Assembly (NCBI RefSeq): GCF_000092245.1
Contig: NC_014166.1
Coordinates: 992,001-1,056,000 of the forward strand
Length of the DNA: 64,000 nucleotides
Direction: 5' to 3'
Origin: Arcobacter nitrofigilis DSM 7299
GTDB lineage: Bacteria > Campylobacterota > Campylobacteria > Campylobacterales > Arcobacteraceae
The translations under genes were made by a program, and so were the position numbers. Under the pieces are notes generated by a model that saw only the letters and a program-made list of their open reading frames with translations, did not search any database and was not told the origin of the DNA. The stretch's first letter is position 1; every line of letters starts with the position of its first letter. Below, piece after piece: positions 42,467 through 51,884 of this stretch.

Positions 42467-45025
42467 ATGAATAATCAACTTATTAACTATAAAGGAATCG
42501 AGCTAAAACAGGATTTACTCCAATATTTTAAACATATGTTTTTAGTGGAAGAGTATAGAGAAGAATTAGTATCATTATCAAAAAGTTGGGATAATTTATC
42601 ATTATTAAGTAACTTTGGGAATAACAGTGCAAATATAAATGAGACAAAAAATAATTTTTCAAAATTGACTTCAAAATTATTAAATCATCTATCAAACGAA
42701 CTTTTAGAAAAAACAATTAGACAAATGAAATTTAAATCACAAATCTCTATTGATATTCTTATTAGAAATCTTTATGAAAGAACTGCAGATATTGGATTTT
42801 TATCAACAGACAAGGACATAAGAGAATTTTTAGAAAACAATAAAAATAAATATGATAATGATTTTACTGATAATGTAAAAATATTAAGAAATAGATTTTT
42901 AGAATATACGCAAAAGTATAGTGTATATTATAACATTGTATTAATGGATACAAAAGGTAATATTTTAGTTCAACTAGACAAAAGTGAAAAAATAAGTAAA
43001 TCTGAAGATGAGATTCTTGAGCTATCACTAAGTAGCAATGATTATGTTGAGTCATTTAAATTTCATGATTTTATTCCAAGCAAAAAGAAAAGTTTAGTCT
43101 ATGCTTCTAAAGTTACAAAAACTAATGATCCAAATTCCGAGTCAATTGGAGTTTTGTGTTTATGTTTTAAGTTTCAAGATGAGATGAAAGGTATTTTTAA
43201 TAACTTAAAAGAGACAAAAAATAAAGAGTGTTTAACAATTTTAGATAAAGATGGAGTAGTAATTGCTACTAGTGATAAATATCATGTGAATTTGGGTACA
43301 GTTTTAGACTTTAACCCAAATAGTAAATTCTCTTTTATTTCCCATGGAGGTAGAGATTATTTAGTCAAAACGTGTAAAACAAACGGTTATCAAGGTTATT
43401 TTGGGCAAGAATGGTATGGTCATATTTTGCTTCCTTTAGACTATGCTTTTGTTGAAGAAGATGATAATTTAAATATTGATCAAGATATATTATTGGCAAT
43501 TTTACAAGGTGGAGAGAGATTTAGTGATGAACTAAAAAAAATCCCACTTGAAGCAAATAATATCCAAGAAAATTTAAATAGATTAGTTTGGAATGGAAAT
43601 CTAAATCGAGGGAATCAAGATAAAAGTGAATTAACAAAAAGCTTTTCAAGGGCACTTTTAAATGAGATAAGTCTAACTGGAGAGAAAACTAAAAAAATAT
43701 TTGATTTATCTATTGCCAATCTAACTAAAACAATTATATTAAATAATGCAACTTATGTTGCTTCTTTGATGGTAGATATTATGGATAGAAATTTATATGA
43801 AAGAGCAAATGATTGTAGATGGTGGGCTTTAACTCAAGATTTTAAAGATGTCTTAACATCTAGTTCTATAGATAAGACTAATAATAGTAAATTAACAGAG
43901 ATATTAAGTTATATCAATAGTCTTTATACGGTTTATACAAATCTATTTATTTATGATAAAAATGGAATTATTCTTGCTGTTTCTAAGGAAGAAGAGAAAC
44001 ATTTAGTTGGAATGCAATTAAATGATAATACCCTTGAAAATACAATGAAAATAACTGACAATAATGATTATTTTGTGTCAAATTTTAAAAGAACAAAATT
44101 CTATAATGATGATTATACTTACATTTATTACTCTTCTATCAAATCAAATGAGAATGTTGTAGGTGGTATTGGTGTAGTTTTTGATTCAAAAGTTGAATTA
44201 AAAGCTATGCTTGAAGAATCAATTCCAAATTTTAAATCATCAGTTGATGAAAAAAGATTTGGTGTATTTACTGATAAAAAAGGATTAATAATCTCTTCCA
44301 CAAATGAAGACTTAGAAGTAGGAACAACCTTAGATATTGATTTAAAATTTTTTAATATGGTAAATGGAGAGTCTCATAGTGAAATAATAGTTTACAATGG
44401 TAACTATTATGCTATTGGAATAAAATGCTCGCAAGGATACAGAGAATATAAAGTTGCTGATAATTATTCAAATGATATTTTTGCAATATTTTTCTCTTAT
44501 ATTAGTTCAGCAGATTTGAGAATTTCTCATAATAAAGAAATATTTAAAGAAATTAGTGGAAACAAATTAGAAGATACTCAAGAAATAGGAACTTTTTTCA
44601 TAGGAGGAAAGTGGCTAGGTATTGAAATAGAAAATTTAATTGAAGTTGTGAGTATCGTTAAATTGGATTTGTCTCCCACAATGAATAATGATCACTATTT
44701 TAAAGGAACCATAATTTATAATAATTCTGCCGTTGGGGTGATAGATATTAAAAATTTTTTAGATGAAAAAGTTGAAGATGAATATAAAGAAGTTGTTATT
44801 ATAAAACATTTTGACAAAGATAGTGAGAACTACATAGGTATATTAGTAAATGAACTAGGTGATATTCCTGAGGTTCCAAAATCTAGAATCAAGAAGATTG
44901 ATAATTATTTATTAGGAAATTGTACATTAATAAATTCTGTAATAGTTCCTCTTGAGGGTTCAAAAGATGATAAGTTATTATCAATACTTGATATTGAGAT
45001 GTTAAAAAATAATTTAATAGAATAA
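42467..45025 (+). CDS. Soluble cache-like/CheW-domain signalling protein
   Basis: 852 residues with no membrane segment. Two related units carry RNLYERTADIGFLSTD (100-115) and RNLYERANDCRWWALT (about 438-455), each followed by a cache-like sensing fold (VLMDTKGNIL; FIYDKNGIILA; FTDKKGLIISS). The C-terminal ~145 residues (from about 707) resemble CheW (FFIGGKWLGIEIENLIEVVSI ... IGILVNELGDI). The RNLYER motif is typical of the start of Campylobacterota chemoreceptor cache domains. The whole would sense in the cytoplasm and dock to CheA or receptors. No known name fits. Confidence 0.7.
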   Translation: MNNQLINYKGIELKQDLLQYFKHMFLVEEYREELVSLSKSWDNLSLLSNFGNNSANINETKNNFSKLTSKLLNHLSNELLEKTIRQMKFKSQISIDILIRNLYERTADIGFLSTDKDIREFLENNKNKYDNDFTDNVKILRNRFLEYTQKYSVYYNIVLMDTKGNILVQLDKSEKISKSEDEILELSLSSNDYVESFKFHDFIPSKKKSLVYASKVTKTNDPNSESIGVLCLCFKFQDEMKGIFNNLKETKNKECLTILDKDGVVIATSDKYHVNLGTVLDFNPNSKFSFISHGGRDYLVKTCKTNGYQGYFGQEWYGHILLPLDYAFVEEDDNLNIDQDILLAILQGGERFSDELKKIPLEANNIQENLNRLVWNGNLNRGNQDKSELTKSFSRALLNEISLTGEKTKKIFDLSIANLTKTIILNNATYVASLMVDIMDRNLYERANDCRWWALTQDFKDVLTSSSIDKTNNSKLTEILSYINSLYTVYTNLFIYDKNGIILAVSKEEEKHLVGMQLNDNTLENTMKITDNNDYFVSNFKRTKFYNDDYTYIYYSSIKSNENVVGGIGVVFDSKVELKAMLEESIPNFKSSVDEKRFGVFTDKKGLIISSTNEDLEVGTTLDIDLKFFNMVNGESHSEIIVYNGNYYAIGIKCSQGYREYKVADNYSNDIFAIFFSYISSADLRISHNKEIFKEISGNKLEDTQEIGTFFIGGKWLGIEIENLIEVVSIVKLDLSPTMNNDHYFKGTIIYNNSAVGVIDIKNFLDEKVEDEYKEVVIIKHFDKDSENYIGILVNELGDIPEVPKSRIKKIDNYLLGNCTLINSVIVPLEGSKDDKLLSILDIEMLKNNLIE

Positions 45026-45038
45026 CAAAACTAAAGAC

Positions 45039-45656
45039 TTATATACCTTGAAGTAGAATTTGCCAAATATATTCAACTTCTTCATCATCTAAGAAAATTA
45101 GTGATTTTTCTTTAAAAAGTTCATCTATTTTGTAAAATTCAAACTTTTTTGAATAAGTACAATTTGGATGTACTGGATGAAAACTTCTCACTAGTGAAAT
45201 TTCATTTTCTATTTTTTGTTCACAAAGTAGACAAATGTATTCACTATGGAGTCTTCCTTCATGTTCTAGTAGTTTTATATAAGTTTCACAAATAGCTCGT
45301 TTGGCATCTTGTTTTATAAGTTTGTGAGCCAGTTCTTCTAATAAATTAAAATAAAAATCATCTATATCTTCCACATCTTTTAAATGGGGATAAAAAAGTT
45401 TTAAAAATCTTTGCCAACAATAAAGCTTCTCTTTTACAAAAATCCAATTGAAACTTATTTGAAGTACATCTTTTAGTCTAGGCATTGTGCTTTTTAAATT
45501 TGATTCTAATTCAAAATCAATCTTATATCCAACATTAACGGTAGAGTGTCTTCCTCCATAAAATCTATATGTAGTATAAATACTATCATCTGTAAGAATA
45601 GTAACTATTAAGTCATCATCTCTTACAGATTTTATATCGATTATATAACCTTGCAT
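45039..45656 (-). CDS. recO: Recombination protein RecO (Campylobacterota type)
   Basis: 205 residues starting MQGYIIDIKSVRDDDLIVTIL, with the OB-fold first, then a helical domain with a Cys pair in CLLCEQKI and HPNCTY. It is short relative to E. coli RecO (242), as is usual in this phylum. It loads RecA at gaps with RecR. Confidence 0.85.
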   Translation of the reverse strand: MQGYIIDIKSVRDDDLIVTILTDDSIYTTYRFYGGRHSTVNVGYKIDFELESNLKSTMPRLKDVLQISFNWIFVKEKLYCWQRFLKLFYPHLKDVEDIDDFYFNLLEELAHKLIKQDAKRAICETYIKLLEHEGRLHSEYICLLCEQKIENEISLVRSFHPVHPNCTYSKKFEFYKIDELFKEKSLIFLDDEEVEYIWQILLQGI

Positions 45657-45914
45657 CTATTCTTCAAGACTCTTCATATCAATTATTTCATCTATGATTT
45701 CTTGAGCTTCTTCATCATCAATCTCACCAGCTTCTAAATCATCAATTAAGTCTTGAAACTCTTTTCTCATCTCTTGCATATATTTTATTTCTTCTTTAGT
45801 TTTATCATCACTTTTTTTTGATGCAACTAATTCAAATAATTCATCTAAATAGTCTTCAACATCAGGTATAACTTCGTTGTGTACTAGATTTAAAAGTTTT
45901 TCTTGTATAGTCAT
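45657..45914 (-). CDS. Small acidic protein upstream of recO
   Basis: 85 residues, Asp/Glu-rich, helical (DDLEAGEIDDEEAQEIIDEII). The stop is directly next to the recO start, so the two are cotranscribed. No family is recognised; it may be conserved in Arcobacteraceae. Confidence 0.6.
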   Translation of the reverse strand: MTIQEKLLNLVHNEVIPDVEDYLDELFELVASKKSDDKTKEEIKYMQEMRKEFQDLIDDLEAGEIDDEEAQEIIDEIIDMKSLEE

Positions 45915-46026
45915 ATTATTTTCCTTTTAAATTTGGAAAAAAATTATAACAAAAGATTACTACTTGTTTGCTTCATAATTATACTTATGGTATTATTCTT
46001 GACATATTATAAAAAGGAAAATGTAG

Positions 46027-46341
46027 ATGTCTGTGTTTGAAAATGTAAAAATAGCTAAAAAAGCAAATATTTTATATGAAGGTCATGTTACAAGTAGAGC
46101 AATAGAGTTTGAAGATGGTTCAAAAAAGACTTTAGGTGTTATGTTACCTGGAGAGTATGATTTTACAACTATTCATGAAGAACTTATTGATGTAGAATCG
46201 GGAGAACTAGAAGTATTACTACCTGCACAAGATTGGAAAAAAATTGTTGCACCACAAAGTTTTAAAGTACCTGCTAACTCTAAATTTAAATTAAAAGTTA
46301 TTTCACTAGTTGATTATTGTTGTTCATTTAAAAAACACTAA
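46027..46341 (+). CDS. ppnP: Pyrimidine/purine nucleoside phosphorylase (DUF1255)
   Basis: 104 residues, a single cupin barrel matching PpnP/YaiE (KKTLGVMLPGEYDF; ESGELEVLLP; QSFKVPANSKFKLKV). It splits many nucleosides with phosphate. The fit of length and motif order is good. Confidence 0.88.
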   Translation: MSVFENVKIAKKANILYEGHVTSRAIEFEDGSKKTLGVMLPGEYDFTTIHEELIDVESGELEVLLPAQDWKKIVAPQSFKVPANSKFKLKVISLVDYCCSFKKH

Positions 46342-46366
46342 GATAGAAAGAATCTTCCTATCTTAG
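46338..46366. terminator. Bidirectional hairpin between ppnP and the response regulator gene
   Basis: CTAAGATAG / CTATCTTAG, 9-base perfect arms with an 11-base loop, overlapping the ends of both convergent genes. Confidence 0.6.
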
Positions 46367-47031
46367 CTTATTTGTAAAAGTTTATATCCCACACCTCTTA
46401 GATTTAAAACCATCCCATTTTTTAGCTTACTTCTTAATTTATGAACGATAGTTCTCATGCTTACTGATTCCATCTCTTTACTATCCCAAACATATTCATG
46501 AATCATCTCTAAAGTTACTGTTTTATTTATATTTTTAACTAAGAGTGATAAAAGTAGTTTTTCTTTTATTGTTAGTTCTATTTCATGTCCATGTTTATAT
46601 AAAGTTTGATTTATCAAATCATAAGAATACTCATATCCTAAATCAATATTTAAATTCACATCATTATTTTGTAATACATGGTTTAAATGATATTTTATTC
46701 TTAAAAAAAGTTCCTCAAAATCAAAGGGTTTTTTTATATAATCATTACAACCATAATCAAAAGAGTTTTTAATATTTTCTATATCAATTTCAGCACTTAT
46801 CATGATAACAGGAGTGTTTGGATTATCTTTTCTTATTGTTTTTAATATTTCATGCCCATCAAATCCTGGAACATTTAAGTCTAAAATATACAAATCATAT
46901 TTATTATTTATAATTTTACTAGCTGCCTCATATCCATCTGCACAGTTTTCCACAAAAAAACCTCTATTTTCCAGTGAGAGTTTTATAATTTTATTAAGGG
47001 AATAGTCATCTTCTAGTAAAAAAATCTTCAT
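46363..47031 (-). CDS. OmpR-family response regulator
   Basis: 222 residues. The receiver domain has phospho-Asp in LYILDLNVPGFDGHE (about residue 53) and Lys in YIKKPFDFEE; the C-terminal winged HTH contains RTIVHKLRSKL and ends in LRGVGYKLL. It lies one base from the hybrid kinase gene. OmpR-type regulators bind tandem 11-bp repeats, and such a repeat lies before urtA. Confidence 0.92.
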   Translation of the reverse strand: MKIFLLEDDYSLNKIIKLSLENRGFFVENCADGYEAASKIINNKYDLYILDLNVPGFDGHEILKTIRKDNPNTPVIMISAEIDIENIKNSFDYGCNDYIKKPFDFEELFLRIKYHLNHVLQNNDVNLNIDLGYEYSYDLINQTLYKHGHEIELTIKEKLLLSLLVKNINKTVTLEMIHEYVWDSKEMESVSMRTIVHKLRSKLKNGMVLNLRGVGYKLLQIS

Positions 47032-47032
47032 T

Positions 47033-48079
47033 TTATAAGCCTTCTTTTATAAGGTTTTGTGGAAATATATATTTAAATGTTGTAACTTCATCTGATAGTA
47101 TTTCTATTTTTATAGCATAATTATCACAAATAGATTTTACAATATTTAGTCCTAGTCCAAGACCTATGTTTTTTACTTTTTCTTGATAATATTTTTCAAA
47201 AACTAATGAGGTATCTTTTATCTTTATTCCTTCATTTATTACTTCTAGTTGGTAATTTTTAAGAGCAATTACTACTATTGTATTTTCAAAAGAGTATTTT
47301 ATAGCATTAGAAAGTGTATTATCAATTATTCTTTCAAACTCATATTCATCCATTAAAACATCAAATTCATCACTTATCTCTAAGTCCAAAATAATATTTT
47401 TTGTTTTTGCAATCTCATCAAAAAAGATTATTCTTGAAGATAAAAAGTTTACAAGATTTATTGCTTTTATGTTTTTTTGCATAGTTTGTTTTTTGGTTAA
47501 ATAGTAAAGATCATTATAAATTGAAGAGAGAGATTTAGAAGAGGCTTTTATGGCTTCAAACTGCTCTTTTGGTCCTAATTGTCGTTCTAGATTATCCACA
47601 TTTAGTGAAATAATACTAAGTGGAGTATTCATTTCATGGATTATTTTTTTTAAGAAAAAATCTTGTTGTTGAAGAAGACTTAAAATAGTTTGGTTATTTT
47701 CAAAAATTTTAAGTTGAGTTTTTATTCTAGCTAATACCTCTTCTTTTTCAAAAGGCTTAGTAATATAATCAACTCCACCTTGTTCGAAGGCTTTTACTTT
47801 TATCTCTATATCATCAATGGCACTTATGAAAATAATAGGGATATCTTTTAATTTATCATTTTCTTTAAATAATTTACAAACTTCAAAGCCATCAATGTTT
47901 GGCATCTTAATATCAAGTAAGATTAAATCAGGAGGATAACTTTGCGATGATGTTAATGCAAAACTAGGATCTGTAGTAGCCCTAATGTTATAATCATAAT
48001 TTTTAAGTATGTTATTTAGATAATGAAGGTTTTCATCTTTATCATCTATGATTAATATTGTATATTTTTTATGCATCAA
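47033..48079 (-). CDS. Receiver-histidine kinase protein
   Basis: 348 residues, soluble. The N-terminal receiver has DLILLDIKMPNIDGFE; a HisKA follows with His in IIHEMNTPLSIIS (about residue 148), then an HATPase with NTLSNAIKYSFEN and NIGLGLGLNIVKS. It probably relays signals from the divergent membrane kinase (48152) to the response regulator. Confidence 0.9.
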   Translation of the reverse strand: MMHKKYTILIIDDKDENLHYLNNILKNYDYNIRATTDPSFALTSSQSYPPDLILLDIKMPNIDGFEVCKLFKENDKLKDIPIIFISAIDDIEIKVKAFEQGGVDYITKPFEKEEVLARIKTQLKIFENNQTILSLLQQQDFFLKKIIHEMNTPLSIISLNVDNLERQLGPKEQFEAIKASSKSLSSIYNDLYYLTKKQTMQKNIKAINLVNFLSSRIIFFDEIAKTKNIILDLEISDEFDVLMDEYEFERIIDNTLSNAIKYSFENTIVVIALKNYQLEVINEGIKIKDTSLVFEKYYQEKVKNIGLGLGLNIVKSICDNYAIKIEILSDEVTTFKYIFPQNLIKEGL

Positions 48080-48151
48080 TTATCTCATTTTATATTGCTT
48101 TGTTGCTAAGATTATAGAATAAAAGATATAAAATCAAAATGAGGTATTAAT

Positions 48152-50449
48152 TTGAATCTAAAAAAACTCTTTATGTTACTTTTTATATTAAATACTATCT
48201 CTTTTATTAGTGTGGCTATTGTCATAAACAAATATCAAAACTCTACAGTAAAACTAGAAAATGCTTACCAAATGCAATACAAATCACTTATTCTCGCCCA
48301 TGAATTAAGACAAAGTAGTGATGACTTGACAAGGATGGCAAGAACATATGTAATAACAGGTAATCCACGTTTTGAAGAGCAATATAAAACAGTACTAGAT
48401 ATAAGGAATGGAAAAAAGAATAGACCCAAAAGATATAATGGTATATTTTGGGATTTTTATACTTTAGATGGTACAAAAGCAGTTCTAGAAGGAGAAAAAG
48501 TTCCCTTACGAGAGTTAATGAAAAGGGCAAATTTCCCAGATGAAGAGCTTAATTTACTTTTTGCTTCACAAAATGAATCTGATGATTTAACCAAACTTGA
48601 GCATAAAGCTATGAATGCAGTTAAAGGAATTTTTCAAGATGAAAATGGAAATTTTACTATAAAAGGAAAGCCTGATTTTAAACTTGCTAGGGAACTTATG
48701 CACTCAGATGAGTATCACAAAGCAAAAATAAGAATTATGCAACCTTTAGATAATTTCTATAAAGCCTTTGAAAAAAGAACTCAAGAGAAAGTAAATGATG
48801 AAAGGAAAACAGTAAAAGAACAAGAGTTTTATGTAAATGTGATAGTTCTTTTTTCTGTTATATTTTTCTTGATGTCTTTTTTTATAATTTTATTTAGAAT
48901 TATCTATCCAATAGATTTATTAAGAGTTGCCATGTTAAAACTTTCATCAAATGATATGAGTGTGGAACTTGATAAAAATAAATATGACGATGAAGTTGGT
49001 GATATGATTGGTTCTGTTAGGATTTTCAAGGATAATACTAAAAAACTAATAGAGAGTGAACATCAAATCAAACTTGCTATGGAAGAAGCAAATAGTGCAA
49101 ATAAAGCAAAATCGATATTTCTAGCACGTATGAGTCATGAGCTAAGAACTCCACTTAATGCCATACTTGGCTTTTCAAATATTTTAAAAAAATCTATGAA
49201 TGCTACCCAAGAGGAAAAAAATAATCTAAATATAATCAAAAGAAGTGGAGAGCATCTTTTAAATATAATAAATGAAATCTTAGAATTGTCAAAAATTGAA
49301 GCTGGAAAAATAGAGATTATTCCTAAAGTATTTAATCTAAAAGAGTTGATAGAAGATATAAATTCAATCTTTGCATTTAGATGCAAAGAAAAGGGTTTGG
49401 AGTTTAAAATTATTTTAGATGACAATCTACCTGAAGTTGTAAAAATGGATGAATTGAGACTTCGACAAATACTTATAAATCTTTTAAGTAATAGTTTGAA
49501 ATTTACAAATGAAGGTGAAATATCATTATATTTATATGAAAAGAGCCAGAAACTATTTTTTGAGATAAAAGATACTGGAATAGGTATTGAGAGTAAAGAT
49601 TTAAAAAGAGTATTTAAGCCCTTTGAGCAAATAAAACATGATGATTACAATAAAAATGGAACAGGACTAGGACTATCTATTACAAAAGAGTTAGTAACTT
49701 TGATGAATGGTTCTATTTATGCAAAAAGTAAAGTTAATGTTGGAACACAGTTCTATTTTAGTGTTGATTATAAAAATACAAATAGTGATGATATTGCTGT
49801 TGAGTTAAAATCAAAGGATATCATTGGAATAGAAAAAAATATAGACAAAAAAACTATTCTTGTAGTTGATGATATAGAAGTAAATAGAAATCTATTAACA
49901 CAAATACTAAATTCACATGGCTTTGAAGTCTTACAAGCAAGTAGTGGATATGAAGCAATAGAACTTTTTAAAAAAGAGGATTTAAGTCTTATTTTTATGG
50001 ATATAAAGATGAGTGGACTTGATGGTTTGGAAACTATTAAAATCATAAGAAAAGAAGAAAAAGGTAAAGATATATCGATAGTTGCTGTATCTGCAAATGT
50101 ATTTAATGAAGATAAAGAAATAGCAATAGTAAGTGGTGCGAATGACTTTTTAGCAAAGCCAGTTGATGAAAAAGAGTTATTAATTGTCTTATCTAAATAC
50201 TTTAATTTAAAATTAAAATATTTAGAAAATAGTGATGAAAAGGTTGATACTCTTTCAAGAATATCAAAACTTGATAAAGAGTTTTTTGTAAAGCTAAATG
50301 AATTTGCTCTTTTAATGGACTCTTCTAGTATTGAACAGTTTTTAGAAAGTAGTGATATTGAAGATGATTTGAAATTATATTTTAAAGAACTTGTGGAAAA
50401 CTTTAAATATAAAGAGATAAATGAAATCTGTATAAAAAATATACAGTAA
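48152..50449 (+). CDS. Hybrid membrane sensor kinase with DUF3365-like sensor domain
   Basis: 765 residues: TM1 at 5-25, an extracytoplasmic domain at 30-225 with LRQSSDDLTRMARTYVITG (heme-binding-like DUF3365 region), TM2 at 229-250, a HAMP-like linker, HisKA His329 in RMSHELRTPL, HATPase (NLLSNSLKFT, GTGLGLSI) and a receiver with Asp617 in LIFMDIKMSGLDG. A helical C-terminal tail follows. It is divergent from the receiver-kinase/regulator pair and 94 bases before urtA. Control of urea uptake is inferred from position. Confidence 0.88.
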   Translation: MNLKKLFMLLFILNTISFISVAIVINKYQNSTVKLENAYQMQYKSLILAHELRQSSDDLTRMARTYVITGNPRFEEQYKTVLDIRNGKKNRPKRYNGIFWDFYTLDGTKAVLEGEKVPLRELMKRANFPDEELNLLFASQNESDDLTKLEHKAMNAVKGIFQDENGNFTIKGKPDFKLARELMHSDEYHKAKIRIMQPLDNFYKAFEKRTQEKVNDERKTVKEQEFYVNVIVLFSVIFFLMSFFIILFRIIYPIDLLRVAMLKLSSNDMSVELDKNKYDDEVGDMIGSVRIFKDNTKKLIESEHQIKLAMEEANSANKAKSIFLARMSHELRTPLNAILGFSNILKKSMNATQEEKNNLNIIKRSGEHLLNIINEILELSKIEAGKIEIIPKVFNLKELIEDINSIFAFRCKEKGLEFKIILDDNLPEVVKMDELRLRQILINLLSNSLKFTNEGEISLYLYEKSQKLFFEIKDTGIGIESKDLKRVFKPFEQIKHDDYNKNGTGLGLSITKELVTLMNGSIYAKSKVNVGTQFYFSVDYKNTNSDDIAVELKSKDIIGIEKNIDKKTILVVDDIEVNRNLLTQILNSHGFEVLQASSGYEAIELFKKEDLSLIFMDIKMSGLDGLETIKIIRKEEKGKDISIVAVSANVFNEDKEIAIVSGANDFLAKPVDEKELLIVLSKYFNLKLKYLENSDEKVDTLSRISKLDKEFFVKLNEFALLMDSSSIEQFLESSDIEDDLKLYFKELVENFKYKEINEICIKNIQ

Positions 50450-50470
50450 ACTTTTTAAGTTTATAAAAAA

Positions 50471-50502
50471 ACAACACTTAAACAACACTTCTATTTTATA
50501 CT
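50471..50502 (+). promoter_or_regulatory. 11-bp tandem repeat and -10 of the urt operon
   Basis: ACAACACTT at 50471-50479 and again at 50482-50490, an 11-base period, then TATACT at 50497-50502. It matches the layout of OmpR/PhoB-type activation sites, like the pst Pho box in this window but with another half-site. The adjacent OmpR-family regulator is the obvious candidate. Confidence 0.6.
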
Positions 50503-50542
50503 TCCCTTAGTAGTCAAAGAGACTAAATCTAAAGGAGAATAA

Positions 50543-51820
50543 ATGAAAAGTAGATTCACAAAAGTTTTAGCTGCATCAGCAATTGTAACTATGAGTATGA
50601 TGGCTCAAGCAGCTGATGTAATCAAAGTTGGAGTTTTACACTCACTATCTGGAACAATGGCAATTAGTGAGACAACTTTAAAAGATACAGTTTTAATGCT
50701 TATTGATGAGCAAAACAAAAAAGGTGGTTTGTTAGGTAAAAAAATAGTACCGGTTGTTGTTGATCCTGCCTCAAATTGGCCTTTATTTGCAGAAAAAATG
50801 AGAGGACTTTTAACTAAAGATAAAGTTGATGTTACATTTGGTTGTTGGACATCAGTTTCTAGAAAATCTGTTCTTCCAGTTGTTGAAGAGTTAAATGGTT
50901 TACTTTTTTATCCTGTTCAGTATGAGGGTGAAGAGTCTAGTAAAAATGTATTTTACACAGGTGCTGCGCCTAACCAACAAGCAATTCCTGCAGTTGATTA
51001 TTTAATGAATGAAATGGGTGTTAAAAGATGGGTTTTAGCTGGTACTGATTATGTATATCCTAGAACTACAAATAAAATCTTAGAAGCATACTTAAAATCA
51101 AAAGGTGTTAAACCATCTGATATTATGATTAACTATACTCCATTTGGACACTCTGATTGGCAAAGTATTGTAAGTGAAATCAAAAAATTTGGTTCTGCTG
51201 GTAAAAAAACTGCTGTTGTATCTACAATTAATGGTGATGCAAATGTTCCTTTTTATAAAGAGTTAGGTAACCAAGGTATTACTTCTTCATCTATTCCTGT
51301 AATTGCATTCTCTGTTGGAGAAGAAGAACTTTCAGGACTTGATACTAAACCTTTAGTTGGACATCTAGCTGCATGGAATTATTTTGAAAGTATTGATACT
51401 CCTGCAAATGAAAAATTCATTTCAACTTGGCATAAATATATTAAAGATGATAAAAGAGTTACAAATGATCCTATGGAAGCTACTTATATTGGATTTAACT
51501 TATGGGTAAAAGCTGTTGAAAAAGCTGGTACTACAAATGTTGATAAAGTAAGAGATGCAATCATTGGATTATCTGTTCCAAACCTTACAGGTGGAACTGC
51601 AACTGTACTTAAAAACCATCATATAACAAAACCTGTATTTATTGGTGAGATTCAAGAAGATGGACAGTTTGAAACTGTGTGGCAAACTAAAAAAGAAGTT
51701 CCAGGTGATGCTTGGTCAAACTACTTACCAGGAAGCAAAGACTTAATCTCAGATTGGACTAAACCAATCAATTGTGGAAACTATAACACTAAAACTAAAA
51801 AGTGTATGGGTGCTAACTAA
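50543..51820 (+). CDS. urtA: Urea ABC transporter substrate-binding protein
   Basis: A 425-residue periplasmic protein with a signal peptide (residues 1-23, ending MMAQAADV). UrtA hallmarks are present: GVLHSLSGTMAISETTLKD, TFGCWTSVSRKSVLPVVE and FYPVQYEGEESSKNVFYTG. A 65-base gap with a strong hairpin separates it from urtB. Confidence 0.95.
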   Translation: MKSRFTKVLAASAIVTMSMMAQAADVIKVGVLHSLSGTMAISETTLKDTVLMLIDEQNKKGGLLGKKIVPVVVDPASNWPLFAEKMRGLLTKDKVDVTFGCWTSVSRKSVLPVVEELNGLLFYPVQYEGEESSKNVFYTGAAPNQQAIPAVDYLMNEMGVKRWVLAGTDYVYPRTTNKILEAYLKSKGVKPSDIMINYTPFGHSDWQSIVSEIKKFGSAGKKTAVVSTINGDANVPFYKELGNQGITSSSIPVIAFSVGEEELSGLDTKPLVGHLAAWNYFESIDTPANEKFISTWHKYIKDDKRVTNDPMEATYIGFNLWVKAVEKAGTTNVDKVRDAIIGLSVPNLTGGTATVLKNHHITKPVFIGEIQEDGQFETVWQTKKEVPGDAWSNYLPGSKDLISDWTKPINCGNYNTKTKKCMGAN

Positions 51821-51828
51821 TAAAATTA

Positions 51829-51859
51829 AAATATGAGAGTTCAACTCTCATATTTTTTT
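51829..51859 (+). terminator. Hairpin between urtA and urtB
   Basis: AAATATGAGAGTT and its complement around a single C, followed by TTTT. A strong intrinsic-terminator-like structure that should lower urtB-E expression against urtA. Confidence 0.75.
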
Positions 51860-51884
51860 GCTACATAATAAATGAAAGGTAATC

